DNA of 64,000 bases from Caprimulgus europaeus (Eukaryota; Chordata; Aves; Caprimulgiformes; Caprimulgidae), in assembly GCA_907165065.1 (NCBI GenBank), contig OU015524.1, positions 32,205,295 to 32,269,294 on the forward strand, written 5' to 3'. Positions 1 through 12,975 of this stretch are shown one piece after another. Every line of letters begins with the position of its first letter. Positions within the stretch are counted from its first letter, which is position 1. Below the pieces are notes generated by a model. The model was not told the origin of the DNA. It did not search any database and worked only from the letters and a program-made list of their open reading frames with translations. Made by a program: the position numbers and the translations under genes.

Positions 1-270
1 ACCAGGTTGCTCAAAGCTTCATCCAACCTGGCCTTAAACACTTTTAGGGAGAGGGCATCCACAGCTCCTCTGGGCAACCTGTTCCAGTGTCTCACCATCC
101 TCACAGTAAAGATTTCTTCCCAATATCTAATCTAAACCTGCCCTCTTTCAATTTAAAGCCATTACTTCTTGTTCTATCACTACCTGCCCTTGTAAAAAGT
201 CCCTCCTCAGCCTTCCTGTAGGCCTATTTCAGGTACTGGAAGGCTTCTATAAGGCCTCCCCTTATAACAG
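1..270 (-). mobile_element. CR1 non-LTR retrotransposon fragment, cut by window edge
   Basis: Read on the minus strand, this stretch follows the typical 3' half of avian CR1: the codons for the conserved 'EHWNRLPRE'-like block, the region around 'CAACCTGTTCCAGTG' in plus orientation and the 'CCTGCCCTTGTAAAAAGTCC' block. The CR1 3' tail lies beyond the left edge of the window, so the copy is incomplete here. It carries no intact reading frame and is a dead, 5'-truncated copy. The inner boundary near 270 is approximate, because similarity fades after the 'AAGGCCTCCCC' block. The family assignment rests on recognised consensus motifs, not on an alignment. Confidence 0.85.
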
Positions 271-375
271 TCCCTAGTCTTCCACCTTTCTTCCCATTTC
301 CAGCCATGGAAATTTCCATGAAAACCTCACAAACATAAGGCTATGAAAGGCCAAATACATACCTCATCACTCCAG

Positions 376-402
376 GATTCCTGATATCAGGTATCAGGAA
401 TC
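376..402. repeat. Perfect 11-bp inverted repeat with 5-nt loop
   Basis: GATTCCTGATA (376-386) is followed by TCAGG and then its exact reverse complement TATCAGGAATC (392-402). In RNA or single-stranded DNA this would form a small hairpin. It lies about 100 bases beyond the first CR1 fragment. No known element terminus is recognised. Confidence 0.9.
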
Positions 403-2163
403 TTCTGAAATAAATAAATTATTGAAGAAGTATAATTTTTAAAAATTACTATTGTGAGAGGGTGAAAAAAACCTCACAGGGAAAATAACAGGTCTTGTGT
501 AATTCTTCTATGTTCTATTAATTTGTGACAACTTTAAACCACCCTCTTCAGGCCCCGTAGTTAACTTTCACCTTCCTTTTGCACTACAGGAAGGAAAAAC
601 TGTTTAAAATTTTATGTATGACTGGGAGACTCAGATGGGGAAGTGGTAGAACCAGTACACATTATTTTTTTACTGATTATTTTAAATGTGTAACGATGAA
701 CAAAGGATTAAATGTTGAAGACTAAATGGTTCCAGTTACAGCACACCTGCAACTGAGGTATAACTAGAGTCTCCAGTTCTTTACACTTTTTTCTCAATGT
801 TTGCTCTGTCAACTCTCATTCAGTTCATCTCTGTACAGAGTGGAGGGCAGCTTGGTAAGGTCAGCCCTGTCATTAAAGAATATTCTCCCCATGCCAGGAA
901 TCTCTTGCAGAAATTACTTCTGACAAGAAACCAGTGAGAATGTAGTGGTCTGGAAATGCTGGGAAACAGTGAATTAGGCACCTGAAATGAGATGGGACTT
1001 TTTGCATTTTCTCCCAGCTCTTTGTGCTTTGATTCACCATTTGCTTGCAGACTGATAAGCAGCTGCACTCTGTGAGTGTATCCAAACCTTGAGATGCTTG
1101 TGTTGTTTCAGTATATTGCATCATATGGGAAGCAGTTTCCAGATGCTTCCTGCCTCATACTGGTAAAGTAACTCACACTTTTACTGGATTTTAAGGATGG
1201 TAAATTCCTTGAAACTGAAGGCTCCTAAGCAACAGACACTTTATTAAGAGAAGTTAGATTGCTTTCACGCTTCAATAAAACAGCTGTGGTTGTCAGGTTA
1301 TGAACAGTTTGACAGAGGATTTATTTTGGCTGTAGGACGGCTTTGACACAGAGATGTAAGCTTTCTGTATTTGAGATGAAACATGCTGTAAATACTTTGG
1401 GCTTGCATGTCACTGCAGCAATGGTGTACCCAGTTCCAGAGGTAGCAACAAAACTTGTTTTGTTCTCAGTGCCTCATGTACTGGAGAGCAGTAATGCAAT
1501 TCACAGGTATTCCTACAAGGTCCATTGCTGATTTAGGGTGTGCCTTTCTGTTTGCAGGTTTCCCTTGTGGCTCTCTATCATTTTTCATTACAGTGTCTGA
1601 CCGTGTTCTTCAGCATGAGCTGTGGTCAAATGGAAGATATGATACTTGAGGGAAATATTTTGATATATCTGGTTATATTCAGTCTGTTTTCCAAACTTTT
1701 TTGTGCAATCACTGTATTCTGTGGCTCTTTATATTGTACCAGACATACATCTGTATTTCTGGAAATTGAGCTTTTCTTTGAATGTTGAAATTCCTTGGAT
1801 TCTACTCACAGCCATTTTAAATTCAGCACTTTTTTCTGGAAAAATGTTAATATGTACTATTCCAGATGATCTTAACATCTTTCACCGGAGAAAATTTACA
1901 TGTTCAGGAAATGAACCACATGCACTAAACTGTCAAGCCAGGAAATATGGGAAGTCAGGATAAGCCAGAGAGACTGAACTGCCTACCCTTCATTCTGTGT
2001 CATAATAAAGCTTATTTTATCCCTGTTCTCACTTTCCATCCTTAGAGTGATAAGCTCTACTCTTTATTCCTCCCCCCTCCCCACCCATTGTGCACCCACT
2101 CCTACAATAGGCTTAGGAACAAGTGAGATGACTTCATTTGCTGACACAATTTACCTAATCTGG

Positions 2164-2196
<33 letters not shown>
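2164..2196 (+). repeat. Poly(A) run, 33 bases
   Basis: Uninterrupted run of 33 A. It sits about 110 bases before the plus-strand CR1. CR1 elements end in an 8-mer tail rather than poly(A), so this run is not that element's tail. No processed gene copy is visible upstream of it. Its length makes it likely to vary between individuals or be miscalled in assembly. Confidence 0.95.
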
Positions 2197-2200
<4 letters not shown>

Positions 2201-2309
2201 ATTTCCAAAGAGGGCAATAATCTTGAAAGAGGGTATCTAGGACCCTTGCTTCCCTGACCATCATTTAGTTGCAGTCATTGTCAGTCATTTTAACAAAGGA
2301 TTGATTTGT

Positions 2310-3102
2310 ACGAGGTTTAACAAGGCCAAGTGTCAGGTCCTGCACCTGGGTCACAACAACCCCATGCAATGCTACAGGCTTGGGGAGGAGTGGCTGGAAA
2401 GCTGCACAGCAGAAAAGGACCTGGGGGTACTGGTTGACAGCTGGCTGAACAAGAGCCAGCAGTGTGCTCAGGTGGCTAATAAGGCCAACAGCATCCTGGC
2501 CTGTATCAGAAATAGTGTGGCCAGCAGGAGTAGGGAACTGATTGTTTCCCTGTACTCAGCACTGGTGAGGCTGCACCTCAAGTGCTGTGTTCAGTTTTGG
2601 GCCCCTCACTAAGGAAAGACATTGAGTTGCTGGAACAAGTGTAAAGAAGGGTAGCGAAGCTGGTGAAGGGCCTGGAGAACAAGTCTTATGGGGAGCAGCT
2701 GAGGGAACTGGGATTGTTTAGTCTGGAGAAGAGGAGGCTGAGGGGAGACATTATTGCTCTCTACAACTACCTGAAAGAAGGTTGTGGTGAGGTGAGTGTT
2801 GGTCTCTTCTCTCAAATAACAAGTGATAGGACAAGAGGGAATGGCCTTAAGTTGTGCCAGGGGAGGTTTAGGTTGGATATTGGGAAAAAAATCTTCACTG
2901 AAAGGGTTGTCAAGTATTGGAACAGGCTGCCCAGGGAAATGGTGGAGTCACCATCCCTGGAGGTATTCAAAGGATGGGTAGATGTGGTGCTTGGGGACAT
3001 GGTTTAGTAGTTTAGTGGTGAACTCGGCAATGATAGGTTCATGGTTGGACTAGATGATCAAAATGGTCTTTTCCAACCAAACTATTCTATGATTCTATGA
3101 TC
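2310..3102 (+). mobile_element. CR1 retrotransposon, 5'-truncated, with 3' tail
   Basis: The sequence encodes the C-terminal part of CR1 ORF2 (reverse transcriptase) and ends with the diagnostic tail ATTCTATGATTCTATGA at about 3084-3100. Recognisable protein blocks include [17 protein letters not shown] and [12 protein letters not shown] in a first open segment (2301-2612). After a stop at 2610-2612 and a frame change, [25 protein letters not shown] and [15 protein letters not shown] follow in a second (to 3007). A further stop falls near 2642. The copy is therefore inactive. The 5' end is set where ORF2 similarity starts and may be off by about 20 bases. It lies in the same orientation as LRFN2. 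Confidence 0.93.
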
Positions 3103-6100
3103 TAGAACACCCACAGTGTATCCCTACTATTGATGAATAGGAAAGGGAGCATGAGTATACCTCAATGCATGTCAGAGATCCAAGAAAAAGCAAGCTATTA
3201 AAAAGAGAGAAAGCAAACAAAATTCTCTGAATGGAATCAAGGAATGCCTTCAGAAGAGATTTCAGTGTTGTGATCATTTAGGGCTCTCCAGCCAACTCAG
3301 AGATTTATGATGATTCTTTGGGCAAATAAGTGTTAAATGTTTACTGATGTCCTGGCAACAACAGCCTGCAGAGGGCCTGCCACAGATGCTGTATTCACCA
3401 TCCCTATTATTATTAGCAGGCACCATTGAGCCCTTGTGTACTGGGATAACTTGTGACACAAATCCCAGTTAACATGATAGTGTACATTAGGATTTTTTTC
3501 AAATTTTGGTGCCTTTTTTAAGGAGTCTGGGATTCAGAAGTCTATGTTTTAAAACCTTAGTCACATTTTACTTGGATAAACTTCCCACAGATTTCTAGAA
3601 TGGAGACTCCAGAACTTAGTCCAGAAAAAGGAGGGGACAGAGCAGTCTCCAGAATTTAGACAAACAGAATATCCTCCATGAGCCAACAGGCATAAGGCAG
3701 CATGAGTTGGAAAATATCAAGCAGAAACTGATCCCTGCAGGATGGACACTTCCCTCTCCCTTCCCATTTAAAACAGCTGTTAGAAGGATGCATTTGTGTT
3801 TGCAGATCTCACTGTGAGTGACTCAGAAGTAGGAGAATGAGTTGGGTGTGTGTTGGGCAGATAAGTTTCGTCAGGAAACCAGGCTGGGCTGAGTGTTATA
3901 TTTCTGAGACTGAAAGCTGTTATGCTGTGAGTTGCTTGGTTGAGGTAAAAGACGTGCTTCTTGGGTTCTTTAAACATATGTGTGAAAATCAGTGGGAACT
4001 GTGAGATAGTAGAACAGTTAATCCTAGAGTTATTTTTCATTTATTTGTGAATTATGATTATCTTTTTTTTTTTCAATCTCTTCTTTTCTGTGCATATTCA
4101 TCTCCTAGGAAGAATTTCTGTGATTTCTCACATCATATGGTTATAAGTATATAGATATTATAAGGGAGTTGAGAGTACTTTTCTCCTATATTTAAAATTA
4201 AAAATTCAACCCAAGTGAAAAATTTTCCATCAACATGAAGACAACATCTTGTGATGGTCATGGTGAGGAAGATCAAGATCTCTCTGGATTTCAGCACTTC
4301 TCACTTTAGAGTCCAGGAGGCCAGCCTGTCCTCTCTCATGGTAGCAGATATGCAATCACAGTGTTTGCCTTCTGCTTTGGGGAATGGATACTGTGGTCCT
4401 AAAGCAGCTCTGGTTTTATCCAGATCCTCAGTTTTCTTGACACTTTTCAGTTAGGGTCAAGCATAACAGTTGTGCTGATCTTATTCAGGCTGTTAGCTTT
4501 TGGCAGCAGGCAAAGATAATGTGTTCATGCTGGTCTACTTAGATTTGACATCATCCTTGGATAGAACTGGACAAAGTGGATAGAGGCATCTGTAGCTACT
4601 GTCAAGCAGAGAGCTGTATTTAATTAACTCAATCTAATTCAAGGAGACCTTTGCCACACCTCATGCTCACTGAATACACACAGCTCAGTGGCACAGTGCT
4701 GATAGCGTGCAGTTGTCACTGAGCTTTGAGGCCTTCTGGGTCTCCACTGACTGCAGACCCTATGGAAGCAATAACTAGCAGCAAACACAATAAGCATTCT
4801 CCTCCTTTTCTTGAACAGAATATTGCAGTTTTCCCTCCCTGGGATAAAAACTCCCGTACATATATATCAGTTTTCCATAACTTTTTCTGCTGTAGACAGG
4901 AAGCTTGTATTGCTCTTTTGAAGAATGCAGCTGCTTGTTTGCTTGTATAGAGGAGTTTTACATTAATATCAGGCTAATATTTTATTAAAAAATACTAGCT
5001 TTTACCCACTCTGGGTGTCTTCAAGACAGCATTGTATGCTTTGTGAATGTTCTGCAGCTTTCTTGTTCTTTCTTGAAACCACACATTTGCCTTTTCACCT
5101 CAAGCTTGAAACATCTTTTTGATTATTTCCTGAATGGTGGATGACAGGAGGAGAATTTAAACAGAGAAAGTCCGGTAGTGTTGGATGTTAATTTCATAAT
5201 AGCCCAACAGAAATTAAATATACAGACCTTTGGGATGTGTTGCAATTTACTGAAAAATGCAATCTATTCTTTGAAGATGCTTATGAATAGTAAAGCAAGT
5301 GCATCTGTTGTAGTATGATAATACCTCTAATTGTTTCCCCTTGATTTTGTGTTAATGCATCCAGACCTAAGGGCAGGGAAGAGTGCATTGTATCTACTGC
5401 AAATAAATCAGTGTAATTAACTGCTGATATATGCAAACTGACCTTGAGAGCTAATACACGGCTGTTTCTAATATCAGGAATCTGGTTTAGAACAGGCGGT
5501 ACAGGGATCTGGCCCTGGATCAATGAAGGAAATGTCTTGAACAAATTGGGACTGCAGAGGTCAGTCTTCTGAAAAACATAATTAAATTGGGCCTGAACTG
5601 GAAGACTCACACATCAAAGAACTGCAGTGATCAAATGATTAGGGGATGAAGGAAGAGAGGGGGCAACAGAAAGTGAGAAAGGAACAGCAAAGAGTGTATG
5701 AGACAGCAGCTTTAGAGATTGTGTTTGAGAAGCAGAGAGGCATTAAAAAAAAGGAAATTTAGTCAAAGGCAGATTAAGTAAAAAACCTAAAATGTTTGAA
5801 ACAAATACCAGGATGTGTTGGCACACACTAGAAAGCAAAGAGCATGTAAGGAAATGAGGAACAATAAAGCATGCGGAAAGACAATATTAGGAATGCAATG
5901 AGAAAATCCTTGGGTAATGGAGCCTGTTGTTTGCAATATAAATTTAAATGCAGTGTATAACAGCCGGCTGGTCTTATCTGATAAGACTGTCATTCTGTGA
6001 GTAGTTGGTGAGCAGAAACTGTGAAGTGAAGCAGAGTATATATTTGAAATATTTGGGTCTTATATGTTTTATTTTATCACATGTTTCCCTTCATTTTAAT

Positions 6101-7470
6101 TTTAAGAGACTTGTTCTTTTTTTGTTGACTTAGTGCTCGTGAAAGGTGTTATATGGAGAGCCCAGGGATTGAAGGCTTTTGTTTACTCATAAATAAACAT
6201 AGCAAGTATAGCAGAAAAGTAGCTATCCTCATCTTGCCTTCCACTCAGCTTCCTCTAGCATCACATGGAAGACTTCTCATCTTTCCTGGGAAAAGGTCTC
6301 TGCAGACCAGTCAGAGTTTGACAGGAAAATAGTAGTACTTTTTATGGTTTCACACTCAAAAACTTCAGCCTCATCAGCATGACTAAAATGTCATGATAGG
6401 TTTGTACTATTGTTATTTATAAAGTAATAGACTAGGTACACTTTTTGCTTACCTCCTGTTTACTTTCATGGTGTTTTCCCTGTGTACTCATTTGCACTAG
6501 TCAAGCTTTCTCCATAGCCAGGAGCGTCAGAAATGTACTCCACTATATACAAACTTACTACTGGTGAAAGCTGAGTTATGGTTAAATCATTGAAGTAGAA
6601 GAGTGTGAGATGTCAGGAAAGTGGGCAAAACTTCTTTCACGGGCTTCTGTGCTGCAGGTATTCGGGGCAGCAGATGGGGTAGGGTGGACTAGAGCTACTT
6701 CAGCCTTACACAGATACCTGCCTCTGACTTCTGCTGTCTGTGAGCCTTGGGATGATAATGAACCAGCTACAGAGCTAGGGAAAAGGCTGTAAAAGCTGTC
6801 TCTTATCTGTAATCTCCTTTTCTGTGCCATGACAACAGGCTCCCGCATAAACTGTCTGTACAGACAGGCACAGTCTCCAGGTACCCTGCAAACAACTGAT
6901 TAGTAGAAGTCAATAGGTATATTTATCTTTATATTACAGAGGAGAAAGAAGAGGTAAGAGAAACTTATCCAAGGCTATGTATCAAGACAGTGGTAAAGTC
7001 ACCCAGGAGTTAGCGTTAAGGCCAGATTTATTCCCCAGAGACACAGGCACCACGGTCTCTCCTTTCAATGTAATTATGCAAACACTCTCCACAACACTAG
7101 ATTTGTATTAACAAATTGTACAGTGACATGCCTTCCATATGGAAACATCACCTTGCAAAGAGAAGGTATGAGAGTTGGGGGAACTGGGTTTTCCAGGAGG
7201 GACTTGGTGAATAATCTTGGGCAAGATATTTGAGATGGGTTGTGCCTCTTCTTATTCACCTGTGAAAATGAGCTAGTAGTAGTCTCTTCTGTGAACTGCG
7301 TTAAGAACCTGACATGAAATAATAGGACCAAAAAGTCCATGCCTCCTTTCTCTTCCCTGTCCAGTGACAAAGCAGTTTGGAAATATGTAACTACATAACC
7401 AGCTGCGACATAGTCTACAACTTTGAGAATCCACTGTTCACATGGTAGAAATAATGGGAGTGTTAAGTCC

Positions 7471-7534
7471 TCCAGAGAAACAGTGAATTATCCTCCTGCA
7501 TGTCCAGAGAAACAGTAAATTATCCTCCTGCATG
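7471..7534. repeat. Tandem duplication of a 32-bp unit
   Basis: Two head-to-tail copies (7471-7502 and 7503-7534) differ at one base (G versus A). They begin TCCAGAGAAACAGT and end TCCTCCTGCATG. The near identity points to a recent local duplication. Confidence 0.95.
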
Positions 7535-8121
7535 GGAATCAGAAAGTTAGAGTGACTAGAAAGAGATAAATCAAGTTTCATCCAAACTCAGTGAAAAGCA
7601 AGAAAATATAGTAAAAAGTTTACCATGCTGATGAAAGAGCCTGGAGGCTGTGGAGGCCATGTGTTGTGTCATGCAACAGCATAGCAGAAATCTCACACTT
7701 CCTTCTCAGACCTCTGCTAATTTCTTACCAAACCATGAACCAACCACGATGACAACCCATCAGGGTTGTATTCCCTGTAACAGGAGACCTCTGGTACCAA
7801 ATGCCCATGCTAGCATGCTTGGGAATCCTAATCTGGGGAATTCAGCAAAAGTGACTTTTTTTAGTGTGGAGTTCAACTTGCCTTGCCCATGTTTCAAAGC
7901 ATCTCCAAATCTTTGCATATGACTTTCTGTGTCTAATTAAATTTATGAGAAACATCAGAAAAAGTTCTTCTGTATGTATTCCTTATTTTTCCTACCAGTG
8001 CATGCTCTTATGCATGCAGGTTGTACATGAAAGGAAAACTGCAGTCTATATTGCAAATAAAGAATACTTCCTAAGGAATATTGGACAGAGTTTGTTTCTA
8101 TGGCTAAATGAACAGTCAATT

Positions 8122-8141
8122 AAAAAAAAAAAAAAAAAAAA
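8122..8141 (+). repeat. Poly(A) run, 20 bases
   Basis: Homopolymer A tract. It produces an artificial lysine-run open frame across it and is not part of a gene. Confidence 0.95.
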
Positions 8142-11100
8142 GGTAACAAGCCCAGATAAAGAAGATAATCCCAATTTTAATTACCCTCCTTTTCCTTTGA
8201 TGTGGAAGGAATTAAGAATATATAAAGGCTTCTATGAGAATTAAAGTAAGCTAGGGATAAAGAGCTACCTGAGGAGTTCCTGTTATGGCTCAGAGCCGAG
8301 GAGAATTTGGATTCAGATTATGAGAACAGGCCTTCAACTATATTAACAGAAAGCAATAGGGTCTGTCGATGAACATTTATGTTCCATACCATAGGTAATA
8401 TCTCTGAGAGAGCTGCTCCTCCGTATCTTTGCAGCTTTCCCTTGTGTTCAAAATGAGTAAGAGTTGGAATTACTAGTAGTTTCTTTATTGTACTGAAGAA
8501 GCAAAATGCAGGATTGCTGTAAAGAACTAGATAAATAAATGAACTAGATGGCTAAATATAGCAAAGGGGCTCATCTTAGCTGACTCATGAGTTTGCAGAT
8601 GAAATCTGATGGAGATTGTCACGCAGCATTAAAATAGGAGACGAAGATAAAAGTTTGGGGGCATGAAATGAACGACCAAAAATGAATGGACCTGCAAATG
8701 GTCTGGGGGGAAAGACTAAGCAGGCCAAGCCATCTCTAATTAGTGCTGTTGAAAATGCTGTTCTGCATTTCCTATGTCCCTGTCATTGGAAAGTCACCAT
8801 CATCCACAGGTGTGGCTGCATTGAAAAGCCCTAGGAAACAGGTCAAATAGACCTGTTGTTAATGCAACACACCCCCATGCCTGGGAGAATGGATTATTTC
8901 TTCCCCTGGTCAGGAGCCAGTAGGTAACTGCTCAGCTGCTGTGGGGCTACTCTTACCCCTACCTGCAGCTTCTCATCAGTTTACTCAGGCAATTCAGAGA
9001 CAATGTCTTGCACCTGATGAAAAGCAACATTGCATGCAGTTGCAGTAAATACAGATGTACATGAACTAAGTGTGTTACCCGAGTCTCTCTGTCGAATGTC
9101 TATACTTGGATTTTCTAGATGGCCTCTTTCTCATTAGTTTGCTTTTGTATGCTTACAATTAACTTTCTGTATGTTTAAATTTTGTGTATTTTCAAAAACC
9201 ATGCAGGTAGCTAAGCAGTTTTATGTCCCAACAAATTAGGCAATTAAAGCCTGTGCTTTCCAGTCAGTGAAGGTAGAATTATGCAAGTGCAGCTATTTTC
9301 ACAGGTTAAATCACACTAATCAACAAAATCTGGCTATGATTATTAAGGTTATAATGTGCCACACCCAAGTTCTGGCTACAGCTAGATTTTTTTTTTTCTT
9401 TTTGGCCAGAAGTTTTACCCACTGACATGTATCAATCCAGGTAGACAAAACCTATCTGTGAGATTGTTCAGGTTTCATGAGACCACTTTAGGAAAGACAT
9501 TAAATGAAGAATTCAAAATATTTCTTTATAGTGTTTCTGACATGTAATGTTTTCATTTTGAAATTATGTGCTTTGTGTAGGTATTTGCCTAAAGTAGTAT
9601 GGTTTTTAATGAGTAGGTAAATCAAACATACCTATTGGATTCATGCTGCAAGACTGAATTAATTTAGTTACTACAATCAACATTCAGGAATTAAAAATTG
9701 AACCATAAGATACAAATGAAACTGACCTTGGCATTGAAGGTAAACGTAATTGTAGAGTAAAAATTTCCATCTTTTGCAGCACAAGAAATGTGTTAGGCTA
9801 GTTGCTAAGTGGAATTTAGAGCTCATGTTTCTTTTGTTCTGTTTTCTGTGTATGCATAAAGGTTTTTCAGTCCAAGCTTCAAAAGGCATGATGCCAGATC
9901 AGACAAAGTCTAGAGATTAGTTGTAATGAAGTAGTGGCACCTGTACTCTGTGGGTGGAAACTCTCTTATTTTGTTAACTAGATCACTAAATAATACTCAG
10001 GTTTGCATAGTGTGTTTGCAGAAACAGCAGCCCCCACTATAACAGCACTTTAGCTATTTTCACAGAATGGTGTAATGGTGTTAATACCTAGTGCTGGTTC
10101 TTTAAAAAACATCTCAGGAACATGGACCTTCAAGGCTCATTAAAGTGAACTAGAATGGGGCATCCAGCTTTCCTGAGGAGTTTTACAGGTCTGCATCCTT
10201 GTCAGCGTTTACATCCCTGAGCTCTCTGGAATGCACTTTTCTATGGAAACTAGTAGAAAGTCTGGCTTCCAAAGGGTGTGTCCCCCTGAGTGACCTACTG
10301 CTGAATTATGTTAGGACTGCAGAGTGAGCTTACTGCTTACTAGACACTGGAGAACCTGTACAGCTCAGAGCACCTTAACAGCAGGGTGGACTGCCTCTTG
10401 TCTAAAAAGGCTGACTTACTATTGGTTTCCTCTTGACTTAAGATCTCTTACTGCATTTCCTAGGAACTAGGATGTAAGCACATCCTAGGATGTAAGTGCC
10501 CTAGGGTCACTAAGGCTATTAGACACATATGCTGTCCAGTAGGCAGGGGTCCATATTTTGGCAGAGAAGCTACAAATATGTTTCTCTTGAATCAAAACCA
10601 CAGTGAAAAATGCAAATTCTCATGTGCACACATACATAAGCACGTACACTTTTCCATTAGTGCTCAAAATGCCTCTTCTGGGCAATGTCTATATACTGCA
10701 AGAAAGTGACTCTATGAAGGAAATTTGTATCACGTATTTCAAGAGCTCACCTAGAACAGCACTTGCTAGTAGTTTAACTATGTCAAACAGAAAGACAGTG
10801 CTGATATTTTTGACTGACTGAAACGTGTCTGATATGATTTGGGGTTACTATTGTTTTTCAAGTATTACAGAGGTTAAACTTTCACAGAACTGTCCAAGGT
10901 TCTTCTTTTGGCCTAAGTAACCTGAAATGTGCAGAGGTGACTAATTGCAAGGGTTAACCATGCTGGATATTAGCATAGAGATTTGTTCTTTTAGAGTGTA
11001 TGAAAAGTACTGCTTTTAATGGAAGAAATGAGACTCCTTAGTAAACTAGGAGATATGAAAGGATGAAAACATTTGTCTGCATTAAATCTGTGAGCCTCCT

Positions 11101-12926
11101 GTGCCAGGCACCATCAGTGTTACAGCCCTGTACTTCAGCAGAAAAGCTGCTGTGAACTCAGAACTTCCTCTACTAAAATCCCATAGTGAATAGAGGTTTG
11201 CAGTGTATAAATGAATGTATATTCCACCATGGCTGTAGCCTGGTGATGTAAGGCTGCTCAGGTTGTAAATGAATTACATCTAACCTAGCTCTACATCTTA
11301 CTGGCTACATGGATAATTTGGGCTTTTGCTAAAGGCATTGCTTCAATATTGGGAGCGGTAAATTAAGTAAATTAATTGGGTAAAGTTAGTACTTTTAAAA
11401 AAATATATCATTACTAGTGTCAGGGAAAGATCAGGAAAACATTATGAAAAATAAAGAAAAACTTCCCAAATGCACACAAATAGACACAAGTTTTGCAATG
11501 AAAGACTGTAAGAGACCAATATCTTCCTGTGTGAGATACCCTTGCCTAAGAAAATATTGGGTTATTTCCTTGGGGATCTGTTGGATGGATTAAATCAGGC
11601 TTCACAGAGTAAGCCCTCTTATAAATTTCCTGTTATGGATTATCCTTACTTCTGTTCTGGATCCAGTTACAACTACCTCTTTAAGACTGCATCCATAATA
11701 GAAACATTCTTACATTTAAAACCATTCTATGAGTCAATTCCATTTTGAGGCGTACACCACTTTAGCCTAGCTCTCCCTAAATACTATCAAACTAGGACTG
11801 CTTTCAGGGCTGGGGAGCACAGAGCAGGTAGGACGTACTCCCAACTGCTTGGAAAGGTGAAAACAAGAGAAAAGCACTCAAAGGAAGCAAACTACATAAA
11901 TGAACCTCCTGATGGTACAGGAGTAGTATTTTTGATTGGAACCTTGCTATGCTTGCAGTATTCAAGAAAAAGTTGTACAAAGGACAATTAACTTTTGCAC
12001 TTCCTTTTTTTTCTGTTACCCTAGAGGCAATATCAGTCAAATTACTATGGATGGAGCTTAGTAAATATAGCAACAAATTTCTGTAGAAATGTGTGCTTGT
12101 AAATGTTCCCCTCTATGATTTATAAAACGTAATGTGGCTGGAGAAAGCAAGCACTTTACATTTTAGAGTTAATAATTCTTTGCAATAAAACTAGATCCTA
12201 AAAAGGCCTAGCCAAAATCTAAGTTGCACTGTACATACGCACACCTGATGATGAGCAGCTTTACCCCCACAGAATGCAGAAGCCTAAGCAAACACAAGAG
12301 ACAAAAGCTAAATAAAAATAGTGTTAGTTATTCTGAGTTTGAGCCTGTAAGCACATAGATACATAACTGACTCGAAACACCTGAACAGTCTCACAGATGC
12401 TTACAAAACTAGCAGTGGCTTAACACTCAACCCATGTTTTGATATTTGTAGTACTGAGGACAGATTAATGTGCTGAGACATTTATTTTCCTTACAGCCAT
12501 TGTTATTGCTTGGTGAGTTAGGCATAAAACACCCACATGGATCAGGGAGAATGAGACCTACCTTTCCCAAACAGTTTTTGGCAATGCAAGGGATTAAGGA
12601 GTATTTTTTGCCCTGACATGGTCCCATCCCATTTTACACATTGTATATTAAACTTCTTCAGAGAATATTCATTAAACTTCACCCACTGCTGCAGTCCTTC
12701 AAGCTTTGCAACAGAGGGGTAGATTTCCCAGGCACAGAGGTCCACTGAAAACAGAGATAAGAGAAGGTTAAGAAAAAGGAAAAGGGCAGCTACTGGAAAA
12801 GAAAATCTAATTCCTCCACAGCACCTACAAAGCTGAAGAAAAGTATACTAATTCACCCATTCCATCCCTGGAATTTGGGTCCCACAGCACTTGGAGACCG
12901 TAGAATCAGAGCTGCTATCCATCCAT

Positions 12927-12975
12927 CTCTCCTTTTGTTTTTTCTTCTTTCTTTCTTTCGTTTTTTTTTCCCCAG
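12927..12975 (+). other. Long polypyrimidine tract ending in CCCCAG (orphan acceptor-like site)
   Basis: A tract of almost pure C and T, rich in CTTT repeats, runs into TTTTTTTTTCCCCAG followed by CCTGT. This is a textbook 3' splice-site layout. No downstream coding exon is recognisable, so it is either an unused pseudo-site or the acceptor of a non-coding exon. Sequence alone cannot decide. Confidence 0.35.

Larger units (their letters stand above)
271..2309. other. Non-coding stretch, no gene seen
   Basis: AT-rich unique sequence between two CR1 copies. Short open frames occur on both strands, but they have biased, low-information compositions, overlap one another and match no family I recognise. 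Only a perfect inverted repeat (376-402) and a 33-base A run (2164-2196) stand out. It is probably intron 1 or 5' flank of LRFN2, inferred from gene order only. Confidence 0.6.

Noticed and set aside
2301-3007. Two adjacent plus-strand frames with good protein composition
   Set aside because: They are the broken C-terminal part of CR1 ORF2, not a host gene; a stop and frame shift separate them and the CR1 tail follows.
7864-8244. 126-codon plus-strand frame
   Set aside because: It crosses a 20-base A run that gives a lysine run; the rest has no recognisable domain.
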